This document shows positions 1 to 7,544 of a DNA stretch of 7,886 nt, piece by piece (within the stretch, counting starts at the first letter, position 1; each line of letters opens with the position of its first letter). Where the stretch lies: positions 19,599-27,484 of the forward strand of contig MGRR01000108.1 in NCBI GenBank assembly GCA_001798265.1. The letters are read 5' to 3'. The notes beneath the pieces were generated by a model that searched no databases, was not told where the DNA came from, and saw only the letters and a list, made by a program, of their open reading frames with translations. The DNA comes from Deltaproteobacteria bacterium RIFCSPHIGHO2_12_FULL_43_9. Its GTDB lineage: Bacteria > Bdellovibrionota > O2-12-FULL-43-9. The position numbers and the translations under genes are program-made.

Positions 1-1463
1 TGCCACCCGAAAAAGAAGCACTGCTAAAATGGACCACGCTTATAGTGACCATAGCCACATTTCTAACGAGCATTATCCTCTTCGTGCGATTTGACGGGTC
101 ATTTGAGGGGATGCAATTTGTAGAAAAATATTCCTGGATTCCGGACCTTGGAATACTTTATTATCTCGGTGTCGACGGAATTTCACTGCTTCTGGTTCTT
201 CTTACAACGTTTCTGATGCCATTCGCGCTTATTGGATCGTGGACCTCGATAACCAAGCATGTAAAAGGTTTTCTGTGTTGCCAGCTTATTCTCGAGGCCG
301 GGATGATTGGGGTCTTCTCTTCCCTCGACCTGATCCTCTTTTATGTTTTCTGGGAGGCGATGCTGGTGCCAATGTACTTTATAATCGGTATGTGGGGAGG
401 ACCAAGAAGAATCTATGCAACATTAAAATTTGTTCTCTATACAATGGTTGGCTCGTTGCTGATGCTTGTTGCAATATTGGTGTTGGTGATGATGCATAAA
501 ACCCAGTTCGGCTTTTATTCGACCTCCCTTCTCGATCTGCTCTCTGTTAAGGTTCCATTCGGAGGGGCATATTTTAGTACCCAGACACTTCTCTTTCTTG
601 CATTTGCGCTGGCTTTTTTGATTAAGGTTCCACTTTTCCCATTCCACACATGGCTACCTGATGCGCACGTTGAGGCACCCACTGCTGGTTCAGTCATACT
701 TGCGGCGGTTCTACTGAAAATGGGGGTGTATGGGATGATGAGATTCGCGATGCCACTCTTTCCGCAGGCACTTGAACAGCTCATGCCGATACTTCTCGGA
801 CTAAGTATTATCGGCATCGTGTACGGTGCGCTGGTAGCGATGGTGCAGGTAGATATAAAAAAGCTTGTCGCGTATTCATCAGTGAGTCATTTGGGATTTG
901 TGATGGTTGGGCTGCTTGCCCTGAATTCCCTTGCCGCAACCGGGAGCTTATATCAGATGCTAAGTCACGGTCTCTCCACGGGTGCACTCTTCTTAATTGT
1001 TGGGTCACTGTATGAAAGAAAACATACACGGATGATTGATGATTTAGGAGGCCTTGCGAAGGAACTGCCATGGTTTGCTGTCGTTTTCTTCATTGTTTTA
1101 CTCGCATCAATTGGGCTTCCCGGTACAAGTGGCTTTATCGGCGAGTTTATGATTCTCGCGGGACTTTTTGAACAATATCCCGTGCTGGCTGTCGTTGGAA
1201 CAAGTGGAGTCGTATTAGGGGCGGTTTATATGCTCAACGCATATCAAAAACTTATGTTTGGAAAGTTGAAAACCGGACATGCTCCATCAAAAGATCTCTC
1301 TTTGCGCGAGAAAATAATCTTTGTTCCTTTGATAATTATGATGATTTGGATGGGTATTAAGCCTGGATTCTTTATTTCCAAGGTGGAGAAGAGCATCGAT
1401 AATTTTGTATATAAATTTCACGACTATTCATATATAGAGGGCCCTGATGGGGGTGCGAAATAA
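1..1463 (+). CDS. nuoM: NADH-quinone oxidoreductase subunit M, 5'-partial
   Basis: This is an antiporter-like, proton-pumping membrane subunit of respiratory complex I in the inner membrane. The reading frame is open to the left edge: codons from position 3 read PPEKEALLKWTTLIV and continue into the body, so the GTG at 45 is an internal valine and the true start is upstream, probably about 25-35 residues away. The product is a chain of hydrophobic helices. Family hallmarks, numbered from the codon at 45, are FWEAMLVPM with Glu104 in the TM5 region, the LIKVPLFPFHTWLPDAHVEAP block with Lys194, the VDIKKLVAYSS block with Lys272/273, and GLPGTSGFIGEF with Glu367. These match the conserved charged residues of the proton channel (Glu144, Lys234, Lys265 and Glu407 in E. 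coli NuoM, from memory). A terminal TM12 Glu, rather than Lys, separates M from N. The stop overlaps the nuoN start by one base (TAATG), which implies translational coupling. Upstream nuo genes, especially nuoL, are expected outside the window. Confidence 0.97.
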   Translation, partial: PPEKEALLKWTTLIVTIATFLTSIILFVRFDGSFEGMQFVEKYSWIPDLGILYYLGVDGISLLLVLLTTFLMPFALIGSWTSITKHVKGFLCCQLILEAGMIGVFSSLDLILFYVFWEAMLVPMYFIIGMWGGPRRIYATLKFVLYTMVGSLLMLVAILVLVMMHKTQFGFYSTSLLDLLSVKVPFGGAYFSTQTLLFLAFALAFLIKVPLFPFHTWLPDAHVEAPTAGSVILAAVLLKMGVYGMMRFAMPLFPQALEQLMPILLGLSIIGIVYGALVAMVQVDIKKLVAYSSVSHLGFVMVGLLALNSLAATGSLYQMLSHGLSTGALFLIVGSLYERKHTRMIDDLGGLAKELPWFAVVFFIVLLASIGLPGTSGFIGEFMILAGLFEQYPVLAVVGTSGVVLGAVYMLNAYQKLMFGKLKTGHAPSKDLSLREKIIFVPLIIMMIWMGIKPGFFISKVEKSIDNFVYKFHDYSYIEGPDGGAK

Positions 1464-2944
1464 TGTTTCCTGATATATCTTCGTTTCAAATCGATCCAGC
1501 CATCTTTTCTAAGCTTAGTTTTATATTAATCCCATTCATTACAGGAGTTGCGATTCTTTTAATTGAGGTTTTTATTCCAACCGAGGAAAAGCTCTTTGCT
1601 GCGCTTTTCTCTATTTGGGGACTCATCTTGGCGTTTTTTGCCGTAACCCAATGGTGGGATGAACCATCCGAGTTGCTTTTAGGAGGCAGTTTTATTCTCG
1701 ACAGATTTACGCTCTTCTTTGCGGCGCTTTTTATATTAATTAATGGGTTCACAATTTTACTATCGATGCGCTACATAAAAAGGGAAGGGATGCATTTTGG
1801 AGAATATTATTTTCTAACCCTGCTTGCTACTACAGGTATGATCTTTCTTGTCGCAGCCGGCGACCTGTTAATGCTCTTTCTTGGAATAGAATTGATGTCA
1901 ATTGCCGCCTATGTATTAACGGGATTTAACAGAGACAGGCTAAAGCCCAGCGAGGGTGCGATGAAGTATTTTCTTCTGGGAGCTTTTGCTTCGGGAATTC
2001 TGCTCTATGGGATTGCACTTGTTTATGGTGCTACAGGGACATTTCAGCTTAGTAAAATCCAGCAATATATATCAGCCGGCAAAGAACTAAATCTAATCTT
2101 CTGGACAGGCCTTGGGTTAATTTTTGCAGGATTTGGTTTTAAGGTGGCAGCCGTTCCATTTCATCTCTGGGCACCGGATGCCTATGAAGGTGCGCCAACA
2201 CCGATTACCGCGTTTATGGCCACTGGGATTAAGGCGGCCGCACTGGCCGCGTTTTTCCGCTTTATTACCACCGCTCTCCCCGAAGTCTCTCAACATATGA
2301 TCCCTGTATTATGGTGGGGTGCGGTGATTACAATGACAGTCGGAAATATCGCGGCACTTGTACAAAAAAACATAAAACGCCTCCTGGCCTATTCAAGTAT
2401 CGCACATGCAGGCTATCTTTTGACCGCGTTTGTGGTCCTTGGGACAGGACATAAGCTCGCTGCCGCGGAAGGACTTCTTTATTATTTAATAGCCTATACA
2501 CTAATGACATTCGCGGCGTTTGGGGTTGTAATTATTGTTGCGAAACAGGGGGATGAGAGAACCAATGTTTCAGATTACATAGGATTAGGGAGGCAACATC
2601 CACTCCTGGCATTTGTAATGACTGTCGCCCTCCTATCGCTTGCCGGAATTCCACCGACGGCCGGATTTTTTGGAAAGCTATACATCTTTTCTGCTGTCGT
2701 TGAATCAGGCTACACAGGATTAGCAGTTATTGCTGTTCTAAATTCAGTACTCTCCGTTTACTACTATCTAAGGCCCGTTGTTAATATGTATATGAAGATT
2801 GAAGAAGCCCAAGAAGTTACCTTTGAAAAATCACTGACCGTAGGAATCGCATTAGCTGTTGCAACCTATGGAATTTTCCATGTTGGAATTTTCTCTTCTT
2901 CGTTCCTGGCCATAGCAAGAAGCGCCATGACCTTGCTCCCGTAA
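1463..2944 (+). CDS. nuoN: NADH-quinone oxidoreductase subunit N
   Basis: This is the third antiporter-like subunit of complex I, an inner-membrane protein that moves protons during NADH:quinone electron transfer. The 493-residue product is of normal family length and begins with the ATG of a TAATG overlap with nuoM, which fixes the start. It is polytopic, roughly 14 hydrophobic segments. Diagnostic motifs are LGIELMSIAAY with Glu143, GFKVAAVPFHLWAPDAYEGAP with Lys227, the following TGIKAA with Lys257, NIKRLLAYSSIAHAGY with Lys305, and GIPPTAGFFGKLYIF with Lys405. A lysine at this last site, where NuoM and NuoL carry other residues or context, is typical of NuoN. All proton-path charges appear intact, so the subunit should be functional. 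It is the last gene of the nuo operon here, since a repeat-rich non-coding stretch follows. Confidence in function is very high from motifs and gene order. Confidence 0.98.
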   Translation: MFPDISSFQIDPAIFSKLSFILIPFITGVAILLIEVFIPTEEKLFAALFSIWGLILAFFAVTQWWDEPSELLLGGSFILDRFTLFFAALFILINGFTILLSMRYIKREGMHFGEYYFLTLLATTGMIFLVAAGDLLMLFLGIELMSIAAYVLTGFNRDRLKPSEGAMKYFLLGAFASGILLYGIALVYGATGTFQLSKIQQYISAGKELNLIFWTGLGLIFAGFGFKVAAVPFHLWAPDAYEGAPTPITAFMATGIKAAALAAFFRFITTALPEVSQHMIPVLWWGAVITMTVGNIAALVQKNIKRLLAYSSIAHAGYLLTAFVVLGTGHKLAAAEGLLYYLIAYTLMTFAAFGVVIIVAKQGDERTNVSDYIGLGRQHPLLAFVMTVALLSLAGIPPTAGFFGKLYIFSAVVESGYTGLAVIAVLNSVLSVYYYLRPVVNMYMKIEEAQEVTFEKSLTVGIALAVATYGIFHVGIFSSSFLAIARSAMTLLP

Positions 2945-2950
2945 TTACCA

Positions 2951-3006
2951 CGTCATTGTGACCTCCTTCGTCATTGCGAGTTTCTTCGTCATTGCGAGCG
3001 ACCACT
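2951..3006 (+). repeat. Ladder of truncated GTCATT-started repeat fragments
   Basis: Three successive fragments begin with CGTCATTG at 2951, 2969 and 2988. Their GTCATT hexamers start at 2952, 2970 and 2989, spaced 18 and 19 bp, and the first full hairpin unit follows 18 bp later at 3007. The second and third fragments share CGTCATTGCGAG, the left end of a widespread bacterial intergenic repeat that reappears at 3178. They look like 5' stubs of repeat elements, each broken off after 18-19 bp. The sequence lies 6 bp past the nuoN stop. Short frames covering this region only read through repeats and are not genes. Confidence 0.7.
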
Positions 3007-3151
3007 GTCATTCCCGCGAAAGCGGGAATCTCCCTGTCATTCCCGCGAACGCGGGAATCTCCCTGTCATTCCCGCGAAAGCGGGAATCTCCCTGTCATTC
3101 CCGCGAAAGCGGGAATCTCCCTGTCATTCCCGCGAAAGCGGGAATCTGGAT
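3007..3151 (+). repeat. Tandem array of five palindromic hairpin units, 29-bp period
   Basis: Units start at 3007, 3036, 3065, 3094 and 3123. Each contains a perfect 8-bp stem, ATTCCCGC / GCGGGAAT, closed by a four-base loop; in the first unit the stem arms are 3010-3017 and 3022-3029. The loop is GAAA in four units and GAAC in the second. Units are joined by CTCCCTGTC-type linkers with no unique spacers, so this is not a CRISPR array. The family belongs to the REP-like intergenic palindromes whose translation reads VIPAKAGI. It sits between the end of nuoN and the next gene, so transcripts leaving nuoN would fold into a row of stable hairpins that could stabilise or terminate the mRNA; there is no T-run to make it a classical intrinsic terminator. 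Confidence 0.9.
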
Positions 3152-3172
3152 CCCCGTTTTCACGGGGATGAC
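3123..3172 (+). repeat. 50-bp double-hairpin (inverted pair) repeat element
   Basis: The fifth array unit is the left half of a complete composite element. The left half is the ATTCCCGC-GAAA-GCGGGAAT hairpin. The right half, 3150-3169, is ATCCCCGT-TTTC-ACGGGGAT. The whole begins with GTCATTCCCG and ends with CGGGGATGAC, so the two halves are inverted copies of one another as well as each being self-complementary. This is probably the intact form of the mobile or propagating unit, the other four units being left halves. Known relatives are abundant in intergenic regions of many proteobacteria; no transposase is visible here. Confidence 0.8.
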
Positions 3173-3177
3173 AAAGC

Positions 3178-3240
3178 CGTCATTGCGAGGAGGGCCGAAG
3201 GGGATCCTTCACTGCGTTCAGGACAGGCTCCGCAATTCCG
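3178..3240 (+). repeat. Second dyad repeat element (CGTCATTGCGAGG family)
   Basis: This element starts CGTCATTGCGAGG and ends near CTCCGCAATTCCG. Its ends are imperfect inverted repeats: ATTGCGAG at 3182-3189 faces CTCCGCAAT at 3228-3236. Inside is a smaller hairpin, GAAGG-GGAT-CCTTC at 3197-3210. The stretch 3202-3227, read on the minus strand, is CCTGTCC...GAAGGATCC, related to the element at 7511-7544 beyond serS. The unit is therefore a mosaic of two repeat families. It is non-coding. Confidence 0.65.
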
Positions 3241-3263
3241 TTTTTCACAATCCTTAATATTTA

Positions 3264-3314
3264 ACCCCCTTCTTCCGATAAGCATAATGCATAAGACTAT
3301 GCCGAAGAGGGGGT
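3264..3314 (+). promoter_or_regulatory. Imperfect hairpin spanning the start of the GYF/TPR gene
   Basis: ACCCCCT at 3264-3270 and CTTC at 3272-3275 can pair with GAAG at 3304-3307 and AGGGGGT at 3308-3314, leaving one bulged T. The ATG at 3287 lies in the loop, where a short GCATAATGC dyad also occurs. The 3' arm contains the only Shine-Dalgarno-like purine run near the gene start, AGAGGGGG, 4 bases before a GTG at 3317. If that GTG is used, the hairpin would hide its ribosome-binding site. A TAATAT at 3255-3260 could be a -10 box, but no convincing -35 is seen. The regulatory role is inference. Confidence 0.3.
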
Positions 3315-6121
3315 ACGTGGAAAAGATAATCAGGAAATTTATCAAGCAATATAATATAGATGAAGAGTGGCGCTTCAAACTACGCCATGAAAATGGTGAA
3401 GAGACAGGTCCATATAGTTTCAGCCATATCTCAGATCTCATCCTGGGGGGAGCGATAACAGGGGAAGAGGATGTTGCCTGGTACCTACACGGTGAGTGGA
3501 TACCACTCGGTAGCTGGGAGCTGTTTTTCAACCTGTTAAAGGAATTCAAAAAAGAGTCAAAGATAACCACGGATCAGCGAATCCATTGGGAAAAGATATT
3601 GGAGCGCTTTTCATCGCCAATATCCCTTCCGCCACCAACAGAAGAGGAAGGGACAGCCCTGATTGAAAAGGGCGAGGAGTACGCAGAAGAGAAGAGGGTT
3701 GGTAAATTTTTTATCCCTTCGGGGCTATTGCGGGCGCAGAGAAAGATTTTACCTAAGATATTAATTGTGATCATTGCCCTCTTGACCATCTATTTCATTT
3801 ATTCCGGCAGCAGAGAACAGTGGGAACCCCCAAAGGCATTGATAACGGTTGAGGTGCCATCACTTGAATCTGAAAAGATTAATGATGAAGCATCAGTTGT
3901 TTATCGTCAGCGAGCAAGCGAGTTAATTTCAGAAGATACCCCAATTGCTTACAAGCAGGCAGTAGATGAACTATTAAAGGCGATTTCAAATAATCCAAAA
4001 AATCTTGAAGCAAGACTCAGTTTGGCTGAGAGTTACGCATTCTTGTGGCCCTTAACTGACAGGAGCAAAAAAACGGCGGCAAAGATATCAACACTCATTG
4101 AGCAGGCAAAAAGTGTTGTGGGCAGTGAAGCAGTCAAAGGGAGGCTTGAGCTTGTTTTGGGAAATCTAAAGTCCGCGGAAGAGATAGCCGGGGAAACCGC
4201 ATCCACAGGGTTATCCACAAGGCTCTTTAAATCTGAAATCCTGCTGAAGGAGGGTAAATCAAAGCAGAGTTTCGATTTATTGGAGGGCATTTTAGAGGAA
4301 GATCCGGAATATGTACGTGCACATTATGTTCAAGGATTGGCCCTGGAGGAGCTTAAAAAACAGGAAGAGGCGCTCGATTCCTTTCAGAGGGCGTTGGAAA
4401 TAAATCCGCGGCACGGTTCTTCAACATTAAAAATCGCTCTTATCCAACTACAGTTATTTGCAAATGTAGCGAAGGCAGAAGAGCTCTTAAAAAATGTCAC
4501 TCTATTCCCCTCATTCGTATATCCAGAAGAGTTATCAACAGCTCACTATTATTTGGGCAGAATCTATGAAGAGAGGGGGCAGGTAGATTTTGCAATAAGG
4601 GAATATCAGAATGCGCTGAGCGCAAACCCCGATGATCAGAGCTCTAAAGATGCTATCGTCAGGCTTGGGGGAGAAAGTGCCTTGGCAAGGATTAATAAAG
4701 AGGGGGAGAAATCAGGAGGATCAGACTATTATATTGCTATCGGGAATAGATACCTAGAAGAGGGGAAAAAAATAGATGCGATTGCGCAGTTTAAACTAGC
4801 GATGCAGGTGGACCCGAATAATCCGACAGCCTACTACTATTTGGGCAACGTATACGCGGAAGAAGAAAACTACAAAGAGGCAATTCAGCAGTATCAACAG
4901 GCTATAAACAGGAATCCACAGGACGTAAAATCACGGATTAAACTTGGGGATATTTTAACCAAAACATATAAATATAAAAACGCAGAAGAGGTTATTCAGA
5001 AAGCCAGACAGATTGAGCCGGGTAACGCGCAAGTTTATATAACAAGCGGAAAATATTTTGAGGCGAAGGGTGAATTTGAATCTGCGCGTCAGGAATTTAC
5101 GAGAGCAATTGAATTGGATCCACAGTCAGCGGAGGCCGAACTTGAATTGGGGAGAATTTATACCCAGACAGGGGAGTATGATAAGGCGATAAATCATCTG
5201 GAAAAATCGATAAAACTAAATTCCAATCTCGAGGATGGATATATAGCACTGGCAGAGGCTATTTTTAGAAAGGGATTTCAAACCAAGGCAGTAGGATTTT
5301 TAAAACAGCGGATTAATCAAAATCCACTCAATCCGGTTGCCCACAGAGGGCTAGGAAAACTTTATGAGATAGCAGGGCACCCGGACCTTTCGATTAATTA
5401 CTATCAAAAGGCTATTCAGCTGAATCCTAATGATTCACGAGGATATTTGGCGCTAGCGGAGCTTTATAAAAACGAAAAGCGATATCAGGATTCCCTTTAT
5501 TACTACGCCACTGCCATTAAGCTCGATCCGAATAACGCGGCAACACATTTTAATCTTGCGTACATCTATTATGAAAAGGGTGATTATGTGTACGCGGTAA
5601 AAGAATTACAAAAGGTAGTCGAATTAAACGATGTTTATCCCAAGGTCCATTTTAATCTTGGCCGAATCTACACACTTCTTGGATATAAGAGACAGGCCAT
5701 CGATGAATTCACCAAAGAGATTCGCAACAACCCAGACCTAAAAGACACATACGAATCACACCTGGCACTTGGTGACATCTATTACGGTATTGAAGAGTTT
5801 GTGTTGGCAAAGGATCAATATGAAGCGGCCATAAAATTAAATCCCAAATTAACAACCGCCTATCTAAAATTAGGAAGGACCTACAGAAGCCTCGGCCAGC
5901 TTGAGAGCGCCGAGGAAATATTCCAGGCCCTCCTGAAGATAGATCCCAATATTGCCGATGCATGGAAGGATTTGGGCGACCTTGCCGCCGGGCGTGAAAA
6001 CAACGAATTAGCAATCAAGGCATACGAAGAATATCTTCTTCGCAACCCCGCTGCCGTAGATTCGGAAGAGGTAAAGGGCAAAATGAGAAAACTCACGAAT
6101 ATCTACGCCCCGATTGAATAA
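3287..6121 (+). CDS. GYF-domain, single-pass membrane TPR-repeat protein
   Basis: The 944-residue product has no recognised specific name. Residues ~28-83 (WRF...GPYSF...GGAI...VAWYLHGEWIPLGSWELF) resemble the GYF_2/DUF4339 domain, a small protein-interaction fold. A basic stretch, RAQRKILPK at ~149-157, precedes one hydrophobic helix at ~154-173, so the GYF part is predicted cytoplasmic and the rest extracytoplasmic. No cleavable signal peptide is seen. From ~339 to 921 there are about 14-15 TPR units with the usual W/Y-LG-Y/A pattern and 34-residue spacing, most ending in NP or DP (for example AHYVQGLALEELKKQEEALD). A more degenerate helical part lies at ~200-335. Such arrays scaffold protein complexes; cell-envelope assembly, secretion or gliding-type machinery are possibilities only. 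The ATG at 3287 has no Shine-Dalgarno sequence; ATG 3299 and GTG 3317 (after AGAGGGGG) are alternatives that keep every domain. It is flanked by repeats and serS, with no operon partner. Confidence 0.9.
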   Translation: MHKTMPKRGYVEKIIRKFIKQYNIDEEWRFKLRHENGEETGPYSFSHISDLILGGAITGEEDVAWYLHGEWIPLGSWELFFNLLKEFKKESKITTDQRIHWEKILERFSSPISLPPPTEEEGTALIEKGEEYAEEKRVGKFFIPSGLLRAQRKILPKILIVIIALLTIYFIYSGSREQWEPPKALITVEVPSLESEKINDEASVVYRQRASELISEDTPIAYKQAVDELLKAISNNPKNLEARLSLAESYAFLWPLTDRSKKTAAKISTLIEQAKSVVGSEAVKGRLELVLGNLKSAEEIAGETASTGLSTRLFKSEILLKEGKSKQSFDLLEGILEEDPEYVRAHYVQGLALEELKKQEEALDSFQRALEINPRHGSSTLKIALIQLQLFANVAKAEELLKNVTLFPSFVYPEELSTAHYYLGRIYEERGQVDFAIREYQNALSANPDDQSSKDAIVRLGGESALARINKEGEKSGGSDYYIAIGNRYLEEGKKIDAIAQFKLAMQVDPNNPTAYYYLGNVYAEEENYKEAIQQYQQAINRNPQDVKSRIKLGDILTKTYKYKNAEEVIQKARQIEPGNAQVYITSGKYFEAKGEFESARQEFTRAIELDPQSAEAELELGRIYTQTGEYDKAINHLEKSIKLNSNLEDGYIALAEAIFRKGFQTKAVGFLKQRINQNPLNPVAHRGLGKLYEIAGHPDLSINYYQKAIQLNPNDSRGYLALAELYKNEKRYQDSLYYYATAIKLDPNNAATHFNLAYIYYEKGDYVYAVKELQKVVELNDVYPKVHFNLGRIYTLLGYKRQAIDEFTKEIRNNPDLKDTYESHLALGDIYYGIEEFVLAKDQYEAAIKLNPKLTTAYLKLGRTYRSLGQLESAEEIFQALLKIDPNIADAWKDLGDLAAGRENNELAIKAYEEYLLRNPAAVDSEEVKGKMRKLTNIYAPIE

Positions 6122-6221
6122 TAATTAAGCAATTGGTGACGGAGGCAAACTGCGCAATAAATAATCATATTCTCTACCATTCGTTGACCCACTTAACATC
6201 CAATGCTACCTCTTTCTTCTT
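6122..6221 (+). other. Short intergenic gap before serS
   Basis: This 100-bp AT-rich gap holds no gene. A TTGACC at 6184-6189 is a possible -35 box, with only a poor -10 candidate (TACCTC at 6207-6212) at 17 bp spacing. A GGAGG at 6141-6145 has no start codon at a suitable distance. No terminator hairpin for the upstream gene and no T-box-like structure are evident. Confidence 0.4.
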
Positions 6222-7520
6222 ATGTTAGATATTCGCTATGTTGTCGAAAATCTTGAAGAAGTAACCAAACGTCTCTCCACAAGAGGCACAATTCCACCAG
6301 CGCTTAAACAATTAAAAGATTTAGATTCCAACAGAAGGAAGAGCATTCAAAAGGCAGAGGCGATTAAGCAAAAAAAGAATGAAGCCAATGAATTGATTGC
6401 AAAAAAGAAAAAAAGCAAGGAATCCGTTGATGACATCCTGAAAAAGATGAAAGAATTTTCAGAAGAGGAAAAAGCGCTCGCTGAAGATATAAATAAACTT
6501 AGCCAGCAATTAACCGATTTTCTGCTTCATATACCAAATCTTCCACACAAAAGTGTGACAATAGGAAAAAGTTCAGAAGAAAATAAAATAGTAAGAACGT
6601 GGGGTGAAAAACCAAAATTCCCATTCAAACCAAAAGACCATGTTGAGCTTGGCGAAAAATTAAAAATTCTGGATTTTGAACGTGCATCAAAAATTTCCGG
6701 AGCAAGATTCCCGCTTTATATGAATCAAGGCGCACGGCTTGAGAGAGCGCTTCTAAATTTCATGCTCGATGTACAGACAAAAGAGAACAAGTACACAGAA
6801 TGCCTGCCGCCATTTATGGTCTCATCAACGAGCCTGCAGGGGACGGGACAACTCCCGAAATTCAAGGAAGACCTGTTCAAGATAGAAAACTTCGATCTCT
6901 ATTTAGTCCCGACCGCGGAAGTTCCCGTAACAAACATATACCGGGATGAAATCCTCGACGAAAACGAACTCCCCAAAAAATTTACGGCATTTACACCATG
7001 CTTTCGAAGCGAGGCGGGTTCATATGGAAAGGATGTAAAGGGACTCATCAGAAACCACCAGTTCAACAAAGTAGAGCTAGTGAAATTCACAACACCAGAA
7101 ACAAGCTATGATGAGCTTGAGTCCCTAACAAAGGATGCTGAAAGTATTCTTCAAAAATTAAATCTCCATTACCGCGTTGTGGAACTCTGTACAGGTGATC
7201 TTGGTTTCGCTTCTGCGAAAACTTATGATATAGAGGTTTGGCTCCCCAGCCAAAACGCCTACAGAGAGATATCAAGTTGTTCCAACTTTGAAGATTATCA
7301 GGCACGAAGGGCAAAGATTAGATTCAAAAGAAAGGGAGAGAAAAAAACGAACTTCGTTCATACATTAAATGGATCGGGACTAGCTATTGGAAGAACCTGG
7401 GTTGCAATTATTGAACAATACCAACAACCCGACGGTTCAATAAAAATTCCAGATGCCCTTGTTCCATATATGGATGGCGCTAAAGTCATCCCGGCAAAAG
7501 CCGGGATCTCGTCATCCTGA
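6222..7520 (+). CDS. serS: Seryl-tRNA synthetase with repeat-derived C-terminal tail
   Basis: This is a cytoplasmic class II aminoacyl-tRNA synthetase that activates serine with ATP and charges tRNA-Ser. Residues 1-~110 form the N-terminal domain: the typical start MLDIRYVVEN, then a Lys/Glu-rich antiparallel coiled coil at ~28-100 that grips the long variable arm of tRNA-Ser. Motif 1 lies around 160-183 (GARFPLYMNQGARLERALL). LQGTGQLPKF follows at 205-214 and the serine-site VPTAEVP at 229-235. Motif 2 is FRSEAGSYGKDVKGLIRNHQ at 261-280, and motif 3 is NGSGLAIGR at 383-391. All catalytic motifs are intact. The start is set by the family N-terminus; the preceding bases are pyrimidine-rich with no Shine-Dalgarno sequence. 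The family normally ends about at PYMDGAKVI (residue ~423). Here PAKAGISSS is added by translation of a palindromic repeat, and the TGA stop lies in a second repeat. The cognate tRNA-Ser gene follows 48 bp downstream. Confidence 0.97.
   Translation: MLDIRYVVENLEEVTKRLSTRGTIPPALKQLKDLDSNRRKSIQKAEAIKQKKNEANELIAKKKKSKESVDDILKKMKEFSEEEKALAEDINKLSQQLTDFLLHIPNLPHKSVTIGKSSEENKIVRTWGEKPKFPFKPKDHVELGEKLKILDFERASKISGARFPLYMNQGARLERALLNFMLDVQTKENKYTECLPPFMVSSTSLQGTGQLPKFKEDLFKIENFDLYLVPTAEVPVTNIYRDEILDENELPKKFTAFTPCFRSEAGSYGKDVKGLIRNHQFNKVELVKFTTPETSYDELESLTKDAESILQKLNLHYRVVELCTGDLGFASAKTYDIEVWLPSQNAYREISSCSNFEDYQARRAKIRFKRKGEKKTNFVHTLNGSGLAIGRTWVAIIEQYQQPDGSIKIPDALVPYMDGAKVIPAKAGISSS
7485..7507 (+). 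repeat. VIPAKAGI-type hairpin repeat inside the serS 3' end
   Basis: GTC followed by ATCCCGGC-AAAA-GCCGGGAT forms a perfect 8-bp stem (7488-7495 with 7500-7507) and a four-base loop. It is the same family as the 3007-3172 repeats: the GTCAT lead is kept, and the stem bases differ but stay paired. It is read in frame as V-I-P-A-K-A-G-I at the C-terminus of serS. Lying over the end of the message, it could also protect or help to terminate the transcript. Confidence 0.8.
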
Positions 7521-7544
7521 GGGAGCGAAGCGACCGAAAGGATC
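7511..7544 (+). repeat. GTCATCCTGAG...GAAAGGATC intergenic repeat carrying the serS stop
   Basis: The stretch GTCATCCTGAGGGAGCG followed by AAGCGACCGAAAGGATC resembles a common dispersed bacterial repeat (ATCCTGAG...GAAGGATC) with inverted ends ATCCT/AGGAT. A related copy lies at 3202-3227 in reverse orientation. The TGA within CCTGAG is the serS stop codon, so this element abuts the first one directly and ends the reading frame. Confidence 0.6.

Noticed and set aside
45..47. GTG as the real start of nuoM
   Set aside because: The frame continues upstream to the edge with NuoM-like sequence (PPEKEALLKW), so the first transmembrane region would be cut off by this start.
3007..3151. Possible CRISPR array from five repeats at a regular 29-bp period
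   Set aside because: Units abut with near-identical linkers and no unique spacers of 25-40 bp; each is a perfect palindrome of the REP type, and no cas gene is nearby.
3123..3172. Intrinsic terminator after nuoN
   Set aside because: The hairpins are strong but no T-run follows; a role in termination or mRNA stability remains possible but unsupported.
2958..3257. Small plus-strand proteins of 99 and 65 residues over the intergenic region
   Set aside because: Their sequences are only translations of the palindromic repeats in different frames (HSRESGN, VIPAKAGI, SFPRKRES), with no ribosome-binding site.
3160..3570. Minus-strand 136-residue frame
   Set aside because: It is antisense to the GYF coding region and runs into repeats; it has no recognisable domain.
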